DNA of 40,672 nucleotides from positions 1-40,672 of the forward strand of contig WRMQ01000011.1 of the NCBI GenBank assembly GCA_009777055.1, written 5' to 3'. Each line of letters starts with the position of its first letter. The first letter of the stretch is position 1. Under the pieces are notes generated by a model, which was not told the DNA's origin, did no database searches, and worked only from the letters and a program-made list of their open reading frames with translations. Below are positions 32,396 through 39,995 of the stretch, one piece after another. Source of the DNA: Oscillospiraceae bacterium (GTDB lineage: Bacteria; Bacillota; Clostridia; Oscillospirales; Acutalibacteraceae). The position numbers and the translations under genes were made by a program.

Positions 32396-32506
32396 AAAAT
32401 GGCTTTAGGATATTCATCAGTAATTATAATCAAAATGGCTTTAGGATATTCATCAGTAATTATCTAATCAAAATGGCTTTATGATATTCTTAGTAATTAT
32501 CTAATC
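32396..32506 (-). repeat. Three tandem 36-38-bp units upstream of pflB
   Basis: Units at 32396-32431, 32432-32469 and 32470-32506 share the core AAAATGGCTTTAGGATATTC and an end TAATTATCTAATC. On the minus strand each spans TTGATT and TATCCT separated by 15-17 bases, which could be duplicated sigma-A-like promoters. The third unit contains the stop codon of the upstream gene. Control of pflB is inferred from position only. Confidence 0.85.
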
Positions 32507-33265
32507 CACCACATCCTCGCACCAGGACCGGTAAAAGGCCTCATGCTCCTTCGCGCAGATGGAAAGCTGCATCGCCGCCACAATGGGCAGCCACTTGCTC
32601 AGATACTGCTTCGCCGTATCGCTCATCTCGCAGTACAGCTTCAGATAGGCCTGGCCGGTCTCTTCCTCCCCCTGGCGCAGAAAGCTCAGATAGGTGTTCG
32701 CCGCGTCGGCGGAGGCGTTGCCCTGGGTCACGTGGGACCAGTCGATGATCGCCGGCTCCCCGCCTTCGATCAGCATAATATTAGAGGGGATAAAATCCAT
32801 GTGGCAAATTTTTTCATGGCGCGGCATGGCGTCCAGCCGCACGTGCAGCTCGTAGCGCGTGGTGGCGTCCAGGCCGCTGGCGCTGATCCTGCGGTGCAGC
32901 TTCTCCCGCAGAGGATTGAGCTCCGGCGAACGCGCCGCGTGCACCCGCAGCTGCAGGGCGATGAAGAGCTCCAGCCATTCGTCCAGCCGCTCCGGTTGGG
33001 CCGCCATGGCCTGGGCCAGGGTGTCGCCCTCCATAAACTCCGAGAGGATAGCCCACTTGCCGCCGAGCTTGGTCACCTCGCTGAGCCAGGGCACCGGCAG
33101 CCCGGCGTCCCGCGCCCGCACCTGGTTGAGCGCCTCGCTGAGCACATCGGCCGCGGGGATTTCCGGCTCGAAGAGCTTCACCGCCTCATCTCCCCTGCGC
33201 AGAATCCGCTTATGCCTGCGCTGGGCAATCAATTCCATTTCATCCAATGCTGTTACGAAAGACAT
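32501..33265 (-). CDS. Aminoglycoside phosphotransferase-fold (choline-kinase-like) protein
   Basis: The 254-residue protein has the APH kinase core. A lysine K30 sits in a VKLFEPE strand. The catalytic loop CHMDFIPSNIM has H155, D157 and N162. The metal-binding D175 is in IIDWSHV. The helical C-terminus is also typical. Such proteins phosphorylate small molecules such as choline, homoserine or aminoglycosides. The substrate is not deducible, and nothing in context suggests resistance. I placed the start at the ATG at 33265 (SFVTALDEME), because GGAAAGGTGG lies 8 bases upstream and the promoter overlaps the longer frame. The stop lies inside a repeat unit. Confidence 0.8.
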   Translation of the reverse strand: MSFVTALDEMELIAQRRHKRILRRGDEAVKLFEPEIPAADVLSEALNQVRARDAGLPVPWLSEVTKLGGKWAILSEFMEGDTLAQAMAAQPERLDEWLELFIALQLRVHAARSPELNPLREKLHRRISASGLDATTRYELHVRLDAMPRHEKICHMDFIPSNIMLIEGGEPAIIDWSHVTQGNASADAANTYLSFLRQGEEETGQAYLKLYCEMSDTAKQYLSKWLPIVAAMQLSICAKEHEAFYRSWCEDVVD

Positions 33266-33290
33266 CGTCCCCGCCACCTTTCCGCCAATG

Positions 33291-33319
33291 AGTATACTAC
33301 AGATTGTTTCCCGCGTCAA
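33291..33319 (-). promoter_or_regulatory. Sigma-A promoter of the APH-fold gene
   Basis: On the minus strand the -35 box is TTGACG (33314-33319) and the -10 box is TATACT (33291-33296), with a 17-base spacer. Confidence 0.8.
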
Positions 33320-33405
33320 GTATTTTATTCGAAACACCACTACATTTTGTATTTAATTTCGATTTATCTTGAATATTGCCTATATTTAGTAGGTATCTCT
33401 TCAAC

Positions 33406-33897
33406 TTATTCCAGCATCTGCTTGTGGTACTTCCCCCCGCCGGAAATCTGGAAGCCGCGGTAGATTTGCTCCAGCAGCATCACCCGGGCGAGCTGGTGCG
33501 GAAAGGTCATTTCCGAAAGGGACAGCCGCAGCGCCGCGCGCCGCTTCAGCGATTCATCCAGGCCGTGGGCGCTTCCGATGAGAAAGCAGACCCGCCCGCC
33601 GCGCAGCGCGGCCTCCTCAAGCCAGCGGCTGAAGCCCTCGGAGGAGAGCTGTCCGCCCTCGACGCAAAGCGCCGCCGCAATCGCCTGAGAGGGAATCGCC
33701 GCGAGGGCCAGCCTGGCCTCGGCCTCCAGCGCCGCGCGGACCTGCGCCGGGCTGGGCCGCTCCGGCAGCGGCGTGGGGGTCAGCTGCGTCGTTTCCAGCC
33801 TGCAATAGGGCCGCAGGCGCTTTTCGTATTCGCCGCAGGCCTCCCGCAGATAGGGCTCCCTGCATTTGCCGAAGGCGACCAGATGAATATGCAGCAT
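33406..33897 (-). CDS. rlmH: 23S rRNA (pseudouridine1915-N3)-methyltransferase RlmH
   Basis: The 163-residue SPOUT-family methyltransferase acts on pseudouridine 1915 in helix 69 of 23S rRNA. The fold is shown by the start MLHIHLVAFGK, the FLIGSAHGLDESL loop for SAM binding, and the C-terminal LEQIYRGFQISGGGKYHK with the conserved Tyr-His-Lys end. Length is normal for the family. The ATG at 33897 has AAAGGAG 9 bases upstream. The longer frame does not. It faces away from the lipoprotein gene to its right. Confidence 0.95.
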   Translation of the reverse strand: MLHIHLVAFGKCREPYLREACGEYEKRLRPYCRLETTQLTPTPLPERPSPAQVRAALEAEARLALAAIPSQAIAAALCVEGGQLSSEGFSRWLEEAALRGGRVCFLIGSAHGLDESLKRRAALRLSLSEMTFPHQLARVMLLEQIYRGFQISGGGKYHKQMLE

Positions 33898-33979
33898 GTA
33901 TCGCGGCTCCTTTCGAATCAGCGCTGTGCTGGTATTATGCCATAAAGCGGCCCTTCCCGTCAAGTCCGTGAAATTATTC

Positions 33980-34008
33980 TTGCCAATTTAGGGATTGTGT
34001 GGTATGAT
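33980..34008 (+). promoter_or_regulatory. Sigma-A promoter of the phosphodiester-glycosidase lipoprotein gene
   Basis: The -35 box is TTGCCA (33980-33985), the spacer is 17 bases and the -10 box is TATGAT (34003-34008). An A-rich leader of about 75 bases follows. Confidence 0.7.
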
Positions 34009-34096
34009 AATGGAAAGCTGTAAGCAAAAAATAATCGTCTTAAAATTAAAAATAATTTTTTGAAGTAAATTAAAGAAAAAGAGGGTGTATTTTCGA

Positions 34097-35383
34097 ATGA
34101 AATCATCGCGTATATTCGTTGGTATGCTGTGCCTGCTGTTTTTGATGGGCGCGCTGTCCGGCTGCGCGGCGCGGGAGCGGCTGTCCGCCGTCTTCAACAA
34201 GGGCGCGGCGCCGGTGGATATCTCTCACAGCGAATCGGGAACCCTGGGCGCGGCCATCAGCGGCCCCGACTTCGAAACAGAGACGACCTCCGGGGTCTTT
34301 ACGGAAAGGCCCACGGAAACACTGCCGCCCATTGAGGTGCTTTCCTCCTCTGAGACGCTTTTCTCCACGGCGGCAAGCGGTGCCTTCGGCTCCAGCGCAC
34401 CGGTCTCCTCAAGCAGGCCGGTGGTTCCAAGCGCTCCGGCAGCCTCAAGCAGAACGGTTACCTCCACAACCAAAAAACCGGACACAACCAAAGCCGTGAC
34501 CAAAATACCAACGAAGCACGAGATTGACGCCTCCAACATCTCCTCCCCCATTGCGGGCGGCAGGGTGACCCGCGCGTGGCGCGTGCAGCAAGGCGGCGTT
34601 TCCGTGTATTCCTACCGCCTGGAATACGGCGACAACTATGAAATCAGGGGCACAAACGGCAAAACCGCCCTCGTCAAGCCCGTGATTACCGTTTCGGTGG
34701 TCAACGCTTCCCCTGACCGGCTGCATTTTGAGAGCGCCAGCATGCTTCTGGGCGTTCAAAAGGCCTCCATGTCAGAAATGGCGAGGAAGGCCGGCGCGGT
34801 GGTCGCCATCAGCGGCGCGTACTTTACCCCCCATGAAGGCCTCATCGGAAACTACCTGCCGGTGGGCCCCGTGGTGCGCGAGGGCCGTGTTGTGTCAAGC
34901 CCCGGCGGCTCCAGCAGCGGCCTGTGCGTATACAAGGACGGCAGCTGGAGGGTGGAGAACATCGGCTCCGGCAGCGTAAACGGGCAGATCGCCCGCGGGC
35001 TCTGGTTCTCCCTGCAGGATATGCATCTGCCGCTGCTCAACGGCACACTGAATCATCAGTGGGGCGACCTGGGCGACGATAATTACACGTTCTTTGGCCA
35101 GGTTTCCAGAGACCAATATGTGATGGGCGTGGGCGAGTTTATGTCCCGGGACAACATGGTGAGGGTACTGCAGGCCTACGGGGCAAAAACCCTTGTGGAG
35201 TGCAACGGCGGCAACTGCAGCGAGATGTATCTGGAGGGCGTAGGCAACGCCGCGAACCCCGCCCGCACGGATCTCGGCGCCGACAAGCTGAACATGACCC
35301 ACAGCGAAGCCAACAAGCTCTACGGCACCGGCAATCACCCGGGCAGCGTGTGTAATATGATTGATATTATTTATTTTAAATAG
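34097..35383 (+). CDS. Phosphodiester glycosidase-family (NAGPA/DUF2233) lipoprotein
   Basis: The 428-residue protein has a lipoprotein signal (MKSSRIFVGMLCLLFLMG with lipobox LSGC). A Ser/Thr/Pro-rich linker of about 100 residues follows. The C-terminal domain (about 165-428) matches the NAGPA/DUF2233 phosphodiester glycosidase family. Typical segments are VVAISGAYFTPHEGLIGNYLPVG, YVMGVGEFMSRDNMVRVLQAYGAKTLVECNGGNCSEMYLEG and the end with NHPGSVCNMIDIIYF. In other bacteria such proteins occur with exopolysaccharide or cell-wall enzymes and may remove a GlcNAc cap. The substrate here is unknown. The ATG at 34097 has GAGGGTG 9 bases upstream. Confidence 0.85.
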   Translation: MKSSRIFVGMLCLLFLMGALSGCAARERLSAVFNKGAAPVDISHSESGTLGAAISGPDFETETTSGVFTERPTETLPPIEVLSSSETLFSTAASGAFGSSAPVSSSRPVVPSAPAASSRTVTSTTKKPDTTKAVTKIPTKHEIDASNISSPIAGGRVTRAWRVQQGGVSVYSYRLEYGDNYEIRGTNGKTALVKPVITVSVVNASPDRLHFESASMLLGVQKASMSEMARKAGAVVAISGAYFTPHEGLIGNYLPVGPVVREGRVVSSPGGSSSGLCVYKDGSWRVENIGSGSVNGQIARGLWFSLQDMHLPLLNGTLNHQWGDLGDDNYTFFGQVSRDQYVMGVGEFMSRDNMVRVLQAYGAKTLVECNGGNCSEMYLEGVGNAANPARTDLGADKLNMTHSEANKLYGTGNHPGSVCNMIDIIYFK

Positions 35384-35399
35384 CGCTTTAAATAGCACT

Positions 35400-35570
35400 T
35401 TCAGACAGTTGATAACGCTATAGACAATCGCTCTGAGGACAGGTGCTACGTTTCGTTTGAATCGGCCATTGGCCGGTCCTGAGTAGGGCGAGGCAGTGCC
35501 GAGCCGTGGCCAAACAGCATTCTTGCCGCATCACTATCACTGTCTACACTATCACCGTCTATAAGATCTT
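35400..35570. other. Structured intergenic region before prfB
   Basis: This gap contains a GGCC-ATT-GGCC hairpin near 35462, a GGCAGTGCC hairpin near 35491, and a two-unit 15-bp tandem repeat (35532-35561, CACTATCACYGTCTA). Weakly matching inverted copies of the unit stand near 35402-35431. TTGCCG and TACACT separated by 16 bases (about 35524-35551) may be the prfB promoter. I see no open frame and no known riboswitch. Confidence 0.45.
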
Positions 35571-35591
35571 TAGACAAGAGGGAGATTGCAC

Positions 35592-36698
35592 TTGCTTCTT
35601 TTTGAGGAACTGCGCCTGCGCCTGCTGGGGCAGGCCGGCAAGCTGGCGGAGCTGCGGGATGCCCTGGGGCTCGGCGCCATGCGTGCCGAAATCGCCGTGC
35701 TGGAGGAGCAGTGCGCGGCGGAGGGCTTTTGGGACGACCGGAAAAATTCACAGACCGTGCTGCAGCGCGTCGCGCGGCTGAAGGCGCGGGGGGAGGCCTA
35801 TCAAAAGCTTGAGGCCGCCTACAACGACGCGCTGACGATGATTGAGCTGGCCGACGAGGAGCAGGCCGAAGAGCTCTTCGACGAATGCCGCGGCAGCGTG
35901 GAGGGCTTCGCCGCCGCTTTGGAGGACATGACGCTGTCCACCCTTCTCACCGGGGAATATGACGCCAACAACGCCATACTCACCTTTCACGCGGGGGCGG
36001 GCGGCACCGAGGCGCAGGACTGGAACGAGATGCTCGTGCGCATGTATACCCGCTGGGCGGAGCGCCACGGCTTTCAGGCCCGGCTGGTGGATTACCTCGA
36101 CGGCGAGGAGGCCGGCCTGAAATCGGCCGTTCTGGTCATCAGCGGCGAAAACGCCTACGGCTTTTTAAAAAGCGAGAACGGGGTGCACCGGCTGGTGCGC
36201 TGCTCCCCCTTTGATTCCTCCGGTCGCAGGCACACCTCCTTCGCCTCCCTGGAGGTCATGCCGGAAATCAACGAGGACACCGATGTGGAGCTCAACCCCG
36301 ACGACCTGAAGATGGACGTCTACCGGGCCAGCGGGGCGGGGGGGCAAAAGGTGAACAAGACCTCCTCCGCGGTGCGGCTGACGCACCTGCCCACGGGCCT
36401 TGTGACCTCCTGCCAGGTGGAGCGCAGCCAGCACCAAAACCGCGAGGTGGCGCTGCGCATGCTCAAATCCAAGCTCATCGAAATCAAGGAGCGGCAGCAC
36501 CTGGAGCGCATTGAGGACATCAAGGGCGTGCAGATGGACATCGCCTGGGGCAGCCAGATCCGCTCCTATGTTTTTATGCCCTACCAAATGGCCAAGGACC
36601 ACCGCACCAACCACGAAAACGGCAACATCCCCGCCGTGATGGACGGGGATCTGGACGGGTTTATTCACGCATATTTAAAACAGCAGGCCGCATCGTAG
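35592..36698 (+). CDS. prfB: Peptide chain release factor 2
   Basis: The 368-residue protein reads UGA and UAA stop codons on the ribosome. Key motifs fall at the same residue numbers as in E. coli RF2: SPF (205-207), which recognises the stop codon, and GGQ (250-252), which triggers peptide release. The end RSYVFMPYQMAKDHRTNHENGN is typical. The usual in-frame UGA frameshift site near codon 26 is absent, and the frame is continuous. I chose the TTG at 35592 because the GGGAG site lies 7 bases upstream. An earlier TTG (35586) is too close. Codon 1 is thus TTG, which may keep expression low. Confidence 0.95.
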   Translation: MLLFEELRLRLLGQAGKLAELRDALGLGAMRAEIAVLEEQCAAEGFWDDRKNSQTVLQRVARLKARGEAYQKLEAAYNDALTMIELADEEQAEELFDECRGSVEGFAAALEDMTLSTLLTGEYDANNAILTFHAGAGGTEAQDWNEMLVRMYTRWAERHGFQARLVDYLDGEEAGLKSAVLVISGENAYGFLKSENGVHRLVRCSPFDSSGRRHTSFASLEVMPEINEDTDVELNPDDLKMDVYRASGAGGQKVNKTSSAVRLTHLPTGLVTSCQVERSQHQNREVALRMLKSKLIEIKERQHLERIEDIKGVQMDIAWGSQIRSYVFMPYQMAKDHRTNHENGNIPAVMDGDLDGFIHAYLKQQAAS

Positions 36699-36822
36699 GG
36701 GTTCAAAAATTTGAACCCAAAATTCTAAAATCTAAAGAGTCAAAATTTAAAATTCTAAGATCTAAGAGTCTAAAAATCTAAGATCTAAAGTCTAAGATCT
36801 AAAATCTAAAATCTAAAAGGCT
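36696..36822. repeat. Palindrome plus TCTAAA-heptamer array between prfB and the sugar transferase
   Basis: The stop codon of prfB opens a palindrome (GGGTTCAAA at 36699-36707 with TTTGAACCC at 36710-36718) that is nearly identical to one at 28288-28310. It is followed by about a dozen TCTAAAR or TCTAAGA heptamers up to 36822, directly before the ribosome site of the next gene. The heptamers match the arms of the Smr cassette. Confidence 0.85.
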
Positions 36823-36829
36823 GTGAGCG

Positions 36830-37384
36830 ATGAAGCGTTTTTTTGACATAGCTATGAGCGTAACAGCACTCATCCTGCTGTCGCCCCTGCTTGCCCTGAT
36901 CTCGCTGGCGATCTTTCTGGACGACGGCGCCCCGGTGATCTTCCGGCAAAAACGGGTGGGCAAAAACAACGCGCTGTTCGAAATTCTGAAATTCCGCACC
37001 ATGCGCCGGGATACCCCCAGCGCCGCCTCGCGCGACATGAAGCGGGAGGACCTCTTCACCCGCAGCGGACGCCTGCTGCGTGCCGCCAGCCTGGATGAGC
37101 TTCCCCAGCTTTGGAACATATTCACGGGAACGATGAGCTTTGTGGGGCCCCGCCCGCTCATCCCGGAGGAAAGCAAAATCCGGGAGCTGCGCGCGCGGGC
37201 CGGCATATACAAAGCGCTGCCGGGCCTGACCGGCTGGGCGCAGGTCAATGGCCGCGACACCCTCGGCGACGAGGAAAAGGTCCGTCTGGACGCGGAGTAC
37301 CTGGAAAGGCAAGGCTTCTGGCTGGACCTCCGGATTCTCATAAAGACAGCGCTGCAGGTGATTGTTGGAAAAGACGTCGAATAA
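36830..37384 (+). CDS. Undecaprenyl-phosphate sugar phosphotransferase (bacterial sugar transferase)
   Basis: The 184-residue enzyme has one N-terminal reentrant or membrane helix (KRFFDIAMSVTALILLSPLLALISLAIF). The conserved polyprenyl-phosphate hexose-1-phosphate transferase core follows: FRQKRVGKNN, FEILKFRTM, the DELPQLWNIFTGTMSFVGPRPLIPEE catalytic Asp-Glu block, and LPGLTGWAQVNGRDTL. It is the short PglC-like form that transfers a sugar phosphate from UDP-sugar to undecaprenyl phosphate, priming glycan synthesis. No other glycan genes stand beside it, so the product is unknown. The start has an AAAAGG site about 8 bases upstream, directly after a heptamer array. Confidence 0.93.
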   Translation: MKRFFDIAMSVTALILLSPLLALISLAIFLDDGAPVIFRQKRVGKNNALFEILKFRTMRRDTPSAASRDMKREDLFTRSGRLLRAASLDELPQLWNIFTGTMSFVGPRPLIPEESKIRELRARAGIYKALPGLTGWAQVNGRDTLGDEEKVRLDAEYLERQGFWLDLRILIKTALQVIVGKDVE

Positions 37385-37439
37385 ATATTTGTTATGATAG
37401 AAAAAATATTTATTATTTATTATTTATTGAAAGCAAAAT

Positions 37440-38372
37440 TTACCGGTTTCCGTTCAAATATTCCTCCAGCGTCATTCCGCTGGCCATGATCACTTTGGCG
37501 GCCTCCTCGCCCACATAGCGCCAGTGCCAGGGCTCATAAGAGATCTTGGTCACGCTTTCCTTGCCCCTGGGGTAGCGCAGGATAAAGCCGTAGTCCGCGG
37601 CGTTTTTCTTCAGCCACTGGAATTCCTTGCTGTTTTCGAAGGCCTCGCTGAGCTCCCAGCTGCCCGGCTTGACAATATCCATGGCGAGCCCGGCCTCGTG
37701 CTCGCTGCAGCCCGGCGGCAGAATCGACTGCGCCGCCAAATTGACGGATTCCGCCTCGCTGTAGCCCTGGGCGCGATAAGAGGCGATCCTGTTCTCAAAA
37801 TTTGATTTTTGCGTGGACGTGCGCCGGTAGCCCGAGTAGGGCACCAGCTCCGCGCCATCCTTCAGCGCGGCGTAATACATCTTTCTGTAAGCCGCGGCGG
37901 CCCGTTTCTCCATCTCCCGGTTTTCGGGATAGACGCCCGGCAGGCATACGGCGGTCTCGGGCGCATAGCTCTGGGGCAGGGCAAAATCCCGGTTCACCAG
38001 CAGCAGGTTCCACTGGGCCTCGTTCATCGCCGCGATGGCCGGCTGGATGTTGGCATAGCTGTAGGAATACCCGCCGGACTTCGCCGTTGTGCTCTCCGGC
38101 TTTGCCGTTGTTCCGGCCGTTGCCGCCGCGGTTTTTGTGTTTTCGCTTTTCGCGGCTTCGGTCTTTGAGGCTGCCGGCGCGGCCGCTGTTTTTTCGGTTT
38201 TCGTTTTCGCCGCGTCCCAAAGCTCCGGGGGCAGAGTGACCGCGCTGGTCACGGGCGGCGCCGAACGGGGCAGCTTTCCCTTCGAGCTCGCGGCATAGAA
38301 CACCCCGCCGGAAATCACGATGACCAGCAGCGCCGCGGCGGTTCCCTTGGTCCTGCTCTTCATAAATAACAT
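37440..38372 (-). CDS. D-alanyl-D-alanine carboxypeptidase, VanY/M15B type
   Basis: The 310-residue protein has an N-terminal membrane anchor (about 9-28). A low-complexity Ala/Lys/Thr linker covers about 50-100. The C-terminal M15B peptidase domain has a metal motif SEHEAGLAMDI (SxHxxGxAxD) and a final EPWHWRYVG. The region VPYSGYRRTSTQKSNFENRI is also typical. The enzyme would trim the terminal D-Ala from peptidoglycan stem peptides outside the cell. Nothing here suggests a vancomycin cluster. Two ATGs (38372 and 38363) follow an AAAGGGG site. I chose the first. The promoter lies upstream at 38433-38461. Confidence 0.9.
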   Translation of the reverse strand: MLFMKSRTKGTAAALLVIVISGGVFYAASSKGKLPRSAPPVTSAVTLPPELWDAAKTKTEKTAAAPAASKTEAAKSENTKTAAATAGTTAKPESTTAKSGGYSYSYANIQPAIAAMNEAQWNLLLVNRDFALPQSYAPETAVCLPGVYPENREMEKRAAAAYRKMYYAALKDGAELVPYSGYRRTSTQKSNFENRIASYRAQGYSEAESVNLAAQSILPPGCSEHEAGLAMDIVKPGSWELSEAFENSKEFQWLKKNAADYGFILRYPRGKESVTKISYEPWHWRYVGEEAAKVIMASGMTLEEYLNGNR

Positions 38373-38432
38373 AAACCCCTTTCTGTCTTTTATTTATCGT
38401 CTTATTTTATTATTGTCTTATATTGTTATCTT

Positions 38433-38461
38433 ATTGTATATATTTTTACAAGCTTTGTCAA
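38433..38461 (-). promoter_or_regulatory. Sigma-A promoter of the VanY-type gene
   Basis: On the minus strand the -35 box is TTGACA (38456-38461) and the -10 box is TACAAT (38433-38438), with a 17-base spacer. The leader that follows (38380-38432) is A-rich with repeated ATAAGA-type units. Confidence 0.85.
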
Positions 38462-38494
38462 GACGCAAGCATTCACAAATAACAGGAGGAAACC

Positions 38495-39802
38495 ATGATG
38501 ACGGCAAGAGAACAAATCGCAAATTACGAATCCACCTTGCGGGAGTACACAAACTTCGCGGTACGGGGCGTGAAGAAGGTCTGCAAGACCGTGGGGGCAC
38601 GGGAATCCGCCACCGAATCGGAGCGCCGGGGGCAGGAGATGATGGCGGAGGATCTGAAAAGCTGCTGCGAATCCGTAACAATGGAGGAATTCATCTCCGC
38701 GCCGCGTGGATTTTTGGCCTGGATCAATATCGGCGTGGCCTGCGGCGTTTTGAGCGCCCTGGCGTTTAACCTGGGCTACGCGCTCATCGCGGCGTTTGTT
38801 TTGGGCCTTGGCATCGCGGGCTTCTTTGTGGAATTTTTTCTCTATAAAAAATTCTATGACCCGTTTTTCCCGAAAAAGACCTCCCAAAATCTGGTGGCGG
38901 TCAGAAAGCCCGAGGGGGAGGTCAAGCGCCGGCTGATCCTTTGCGGGCACAGCGATTCCGCCTATGAGTTCAGCTTTACCTACTGGGGCCATAAATATTT
39001 CAAAAGCGTAAAGCTGCTCACCGTCATGATCATCTTCGCGGCCATCATCTTGGTCGGCGGCGCGGTCATCTGTCTGCTGGGCGTGCTCTTTGAGCGCGGC
39101 GGGCTGCTGGGCCTGGGAAATCTCGGCCAGCGGGCGCAGTGGCTCCGGGTTCTGGGCTATGTCTACGCCGCGGCCTGTGTGCCGCTGTGCGCGGAGATCC
39201 TCTTCAAGAGCTGGAAGAAAGTGGTTGAGGGCGCCAACGACAACCTCAGCGGCTGCTACACGGCCATGGCCGCGGCAAAGCTGCTGGGCGGCCAGGGGCT
39301 TCGGCTGAAGAACACGGAGCTGGTGATTCTGTGCAGCGGCTGCGAGGAAAGCGGCCTGCGGGGCGCCAAGGCCTTCGTGGCCGCCCACAAGGAGGAATAC
39401 AGCGATGTCGAAACCGCGATGATCGCCCTGGACACCATGCGGGACTACGAGCACATCGGCATATACGTTACCGATATTCACGGCAGGGTCAAGCACAGCC
39501 CCGCCGTGGCCGCGCTGATGAAGGAGGCCGCGAAAACCGCCGGGCACGACCTGAAGTACCACAGCCTGTTCTTCGGCGCCAGCGATGCCGCGGCCGCCAC
39601 CCAGGCGGGAATACCCGCGGCGCTGCTGGCCGCCATGGACCCGGCCCCCGCGCCCTACTACCACACCCGCCTGGACACCCACGATAACCTGGACCCCAAA
39701 ACGATAGAGGCCTGCCTGGATATTACCCTGGAAATCGCGCATCTTTATGACACAGCCGGGCTGGCGCCGTTCCAGGACGCCGTTGTGAAGGTTGGCCAAT
39801 AG
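38495..39802 (+). CDS. Membrane-bound M28-family metallopeptidase
   Basis: The 435-residue protein has a cytosolic-type N-terminus, two pairs of transmembrane helices (about 72-115 and 180-235) and an M28 aminopeptidase domain in pieces. Candidate zinc ligands in order are H152 (CGHSDSA), D249 (NDNLSGC), E285 next to the catalytic base E284 (CEESG), D313 (ALDTM) and H390 (YHTRLDTHD). This is the full set for a two-zinc M28 peptidase. Splitting of the domain by membrane segments between H152 and D249 is unusual. The active site could face either side. The ATG at 38495 has AGGAGG 5 bases upstream, and a second ATG follows at once. Confidence 0.85.
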   Translation: MMTAREQIANYESTLREYTNFAVRGVKKVCKTVGARESATESERRGQEMMAEDLKSCCESVTMEEFISAPRGFLAWINIGVACGVLSALAFNLGYALIAAFVLGLGIAGFFVEFFLYKKFYDPFFPKKTSQNLVAVRKPEGEVKRRLILCGHSDSAYEFSFTYWGHKYFKSVKLLTVMIIFAAIILVGGAVICLLGVLFERGGLLGLGNLGQRAQWLRVLGYVYAAACVPLCAEILFKSWKKVVEGANDNLSGCYTAMAAAKLLGGQGLRLKNTELVILCSGCEESGLRGAKAFVAAHKEEYSDVETAMIALDTMRDYEHIGIYVTDIHGRVKHSPAVAALMKEAAKTAGHDLKYHSLFFGASDAAAATQAGIPAALLAAMDPAPAPYYHTRLDTHDNLDPKTIEACLDITLEIAHLYDTAGLAPFQDAVVKVGQ

Positions 39803-39949
39803 ACCGCCTGCCTGGTATTATGACCTGTTTTTATAACGATTTGCATAAAATAAGCCTCTTGGCCGTTGGAAATCCAATGATAATTCCGATTCTGCAGAAT
39901 TTGAGTTATTTTACGCGATTTTGACTAGATTTTTTCACATGTTATCTGA

Positions 39950-39955
39950 TATAAT
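39950..39955 (+). promoter_or_regulatory. Probable -10 box of the NuoE-like gene
   Basis: A perfect TATAAT stands 41 bases before the ATG. A TTGACT at 39921-39926 lies 23 bases upstream, too far for a normal -35 box. The promoter may thus depend on an activator. No Rex-type site was seen. Confidence 0.45.
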
Positions 39956-39995
39956 AGAGCAGTTTAAGAACATCAAATCACCCAAGGAGGAGACC

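Noticed and set aside
29664-36822. Short repeats as CRISPR arrays
   Set aside because: The units are directly adjacent, 7-38 bp, with no unique spacers and no cas genes.
37384-37440. AT-rich hairpin as terminator between the sugar transferase and VanY genes
   Set aside because: TAAATATTT and AAATATTTA can pair, but the stem is all A/T and too weak to call a terminator with confidence.
37440-38372. Vancomycin-resistance locus
   Set aside because: Only a VanY-type peptidase is present. No ligase, dehydrogenase or two-component genes are nearby. Such peptidases are common housekeeping wall enzymes.
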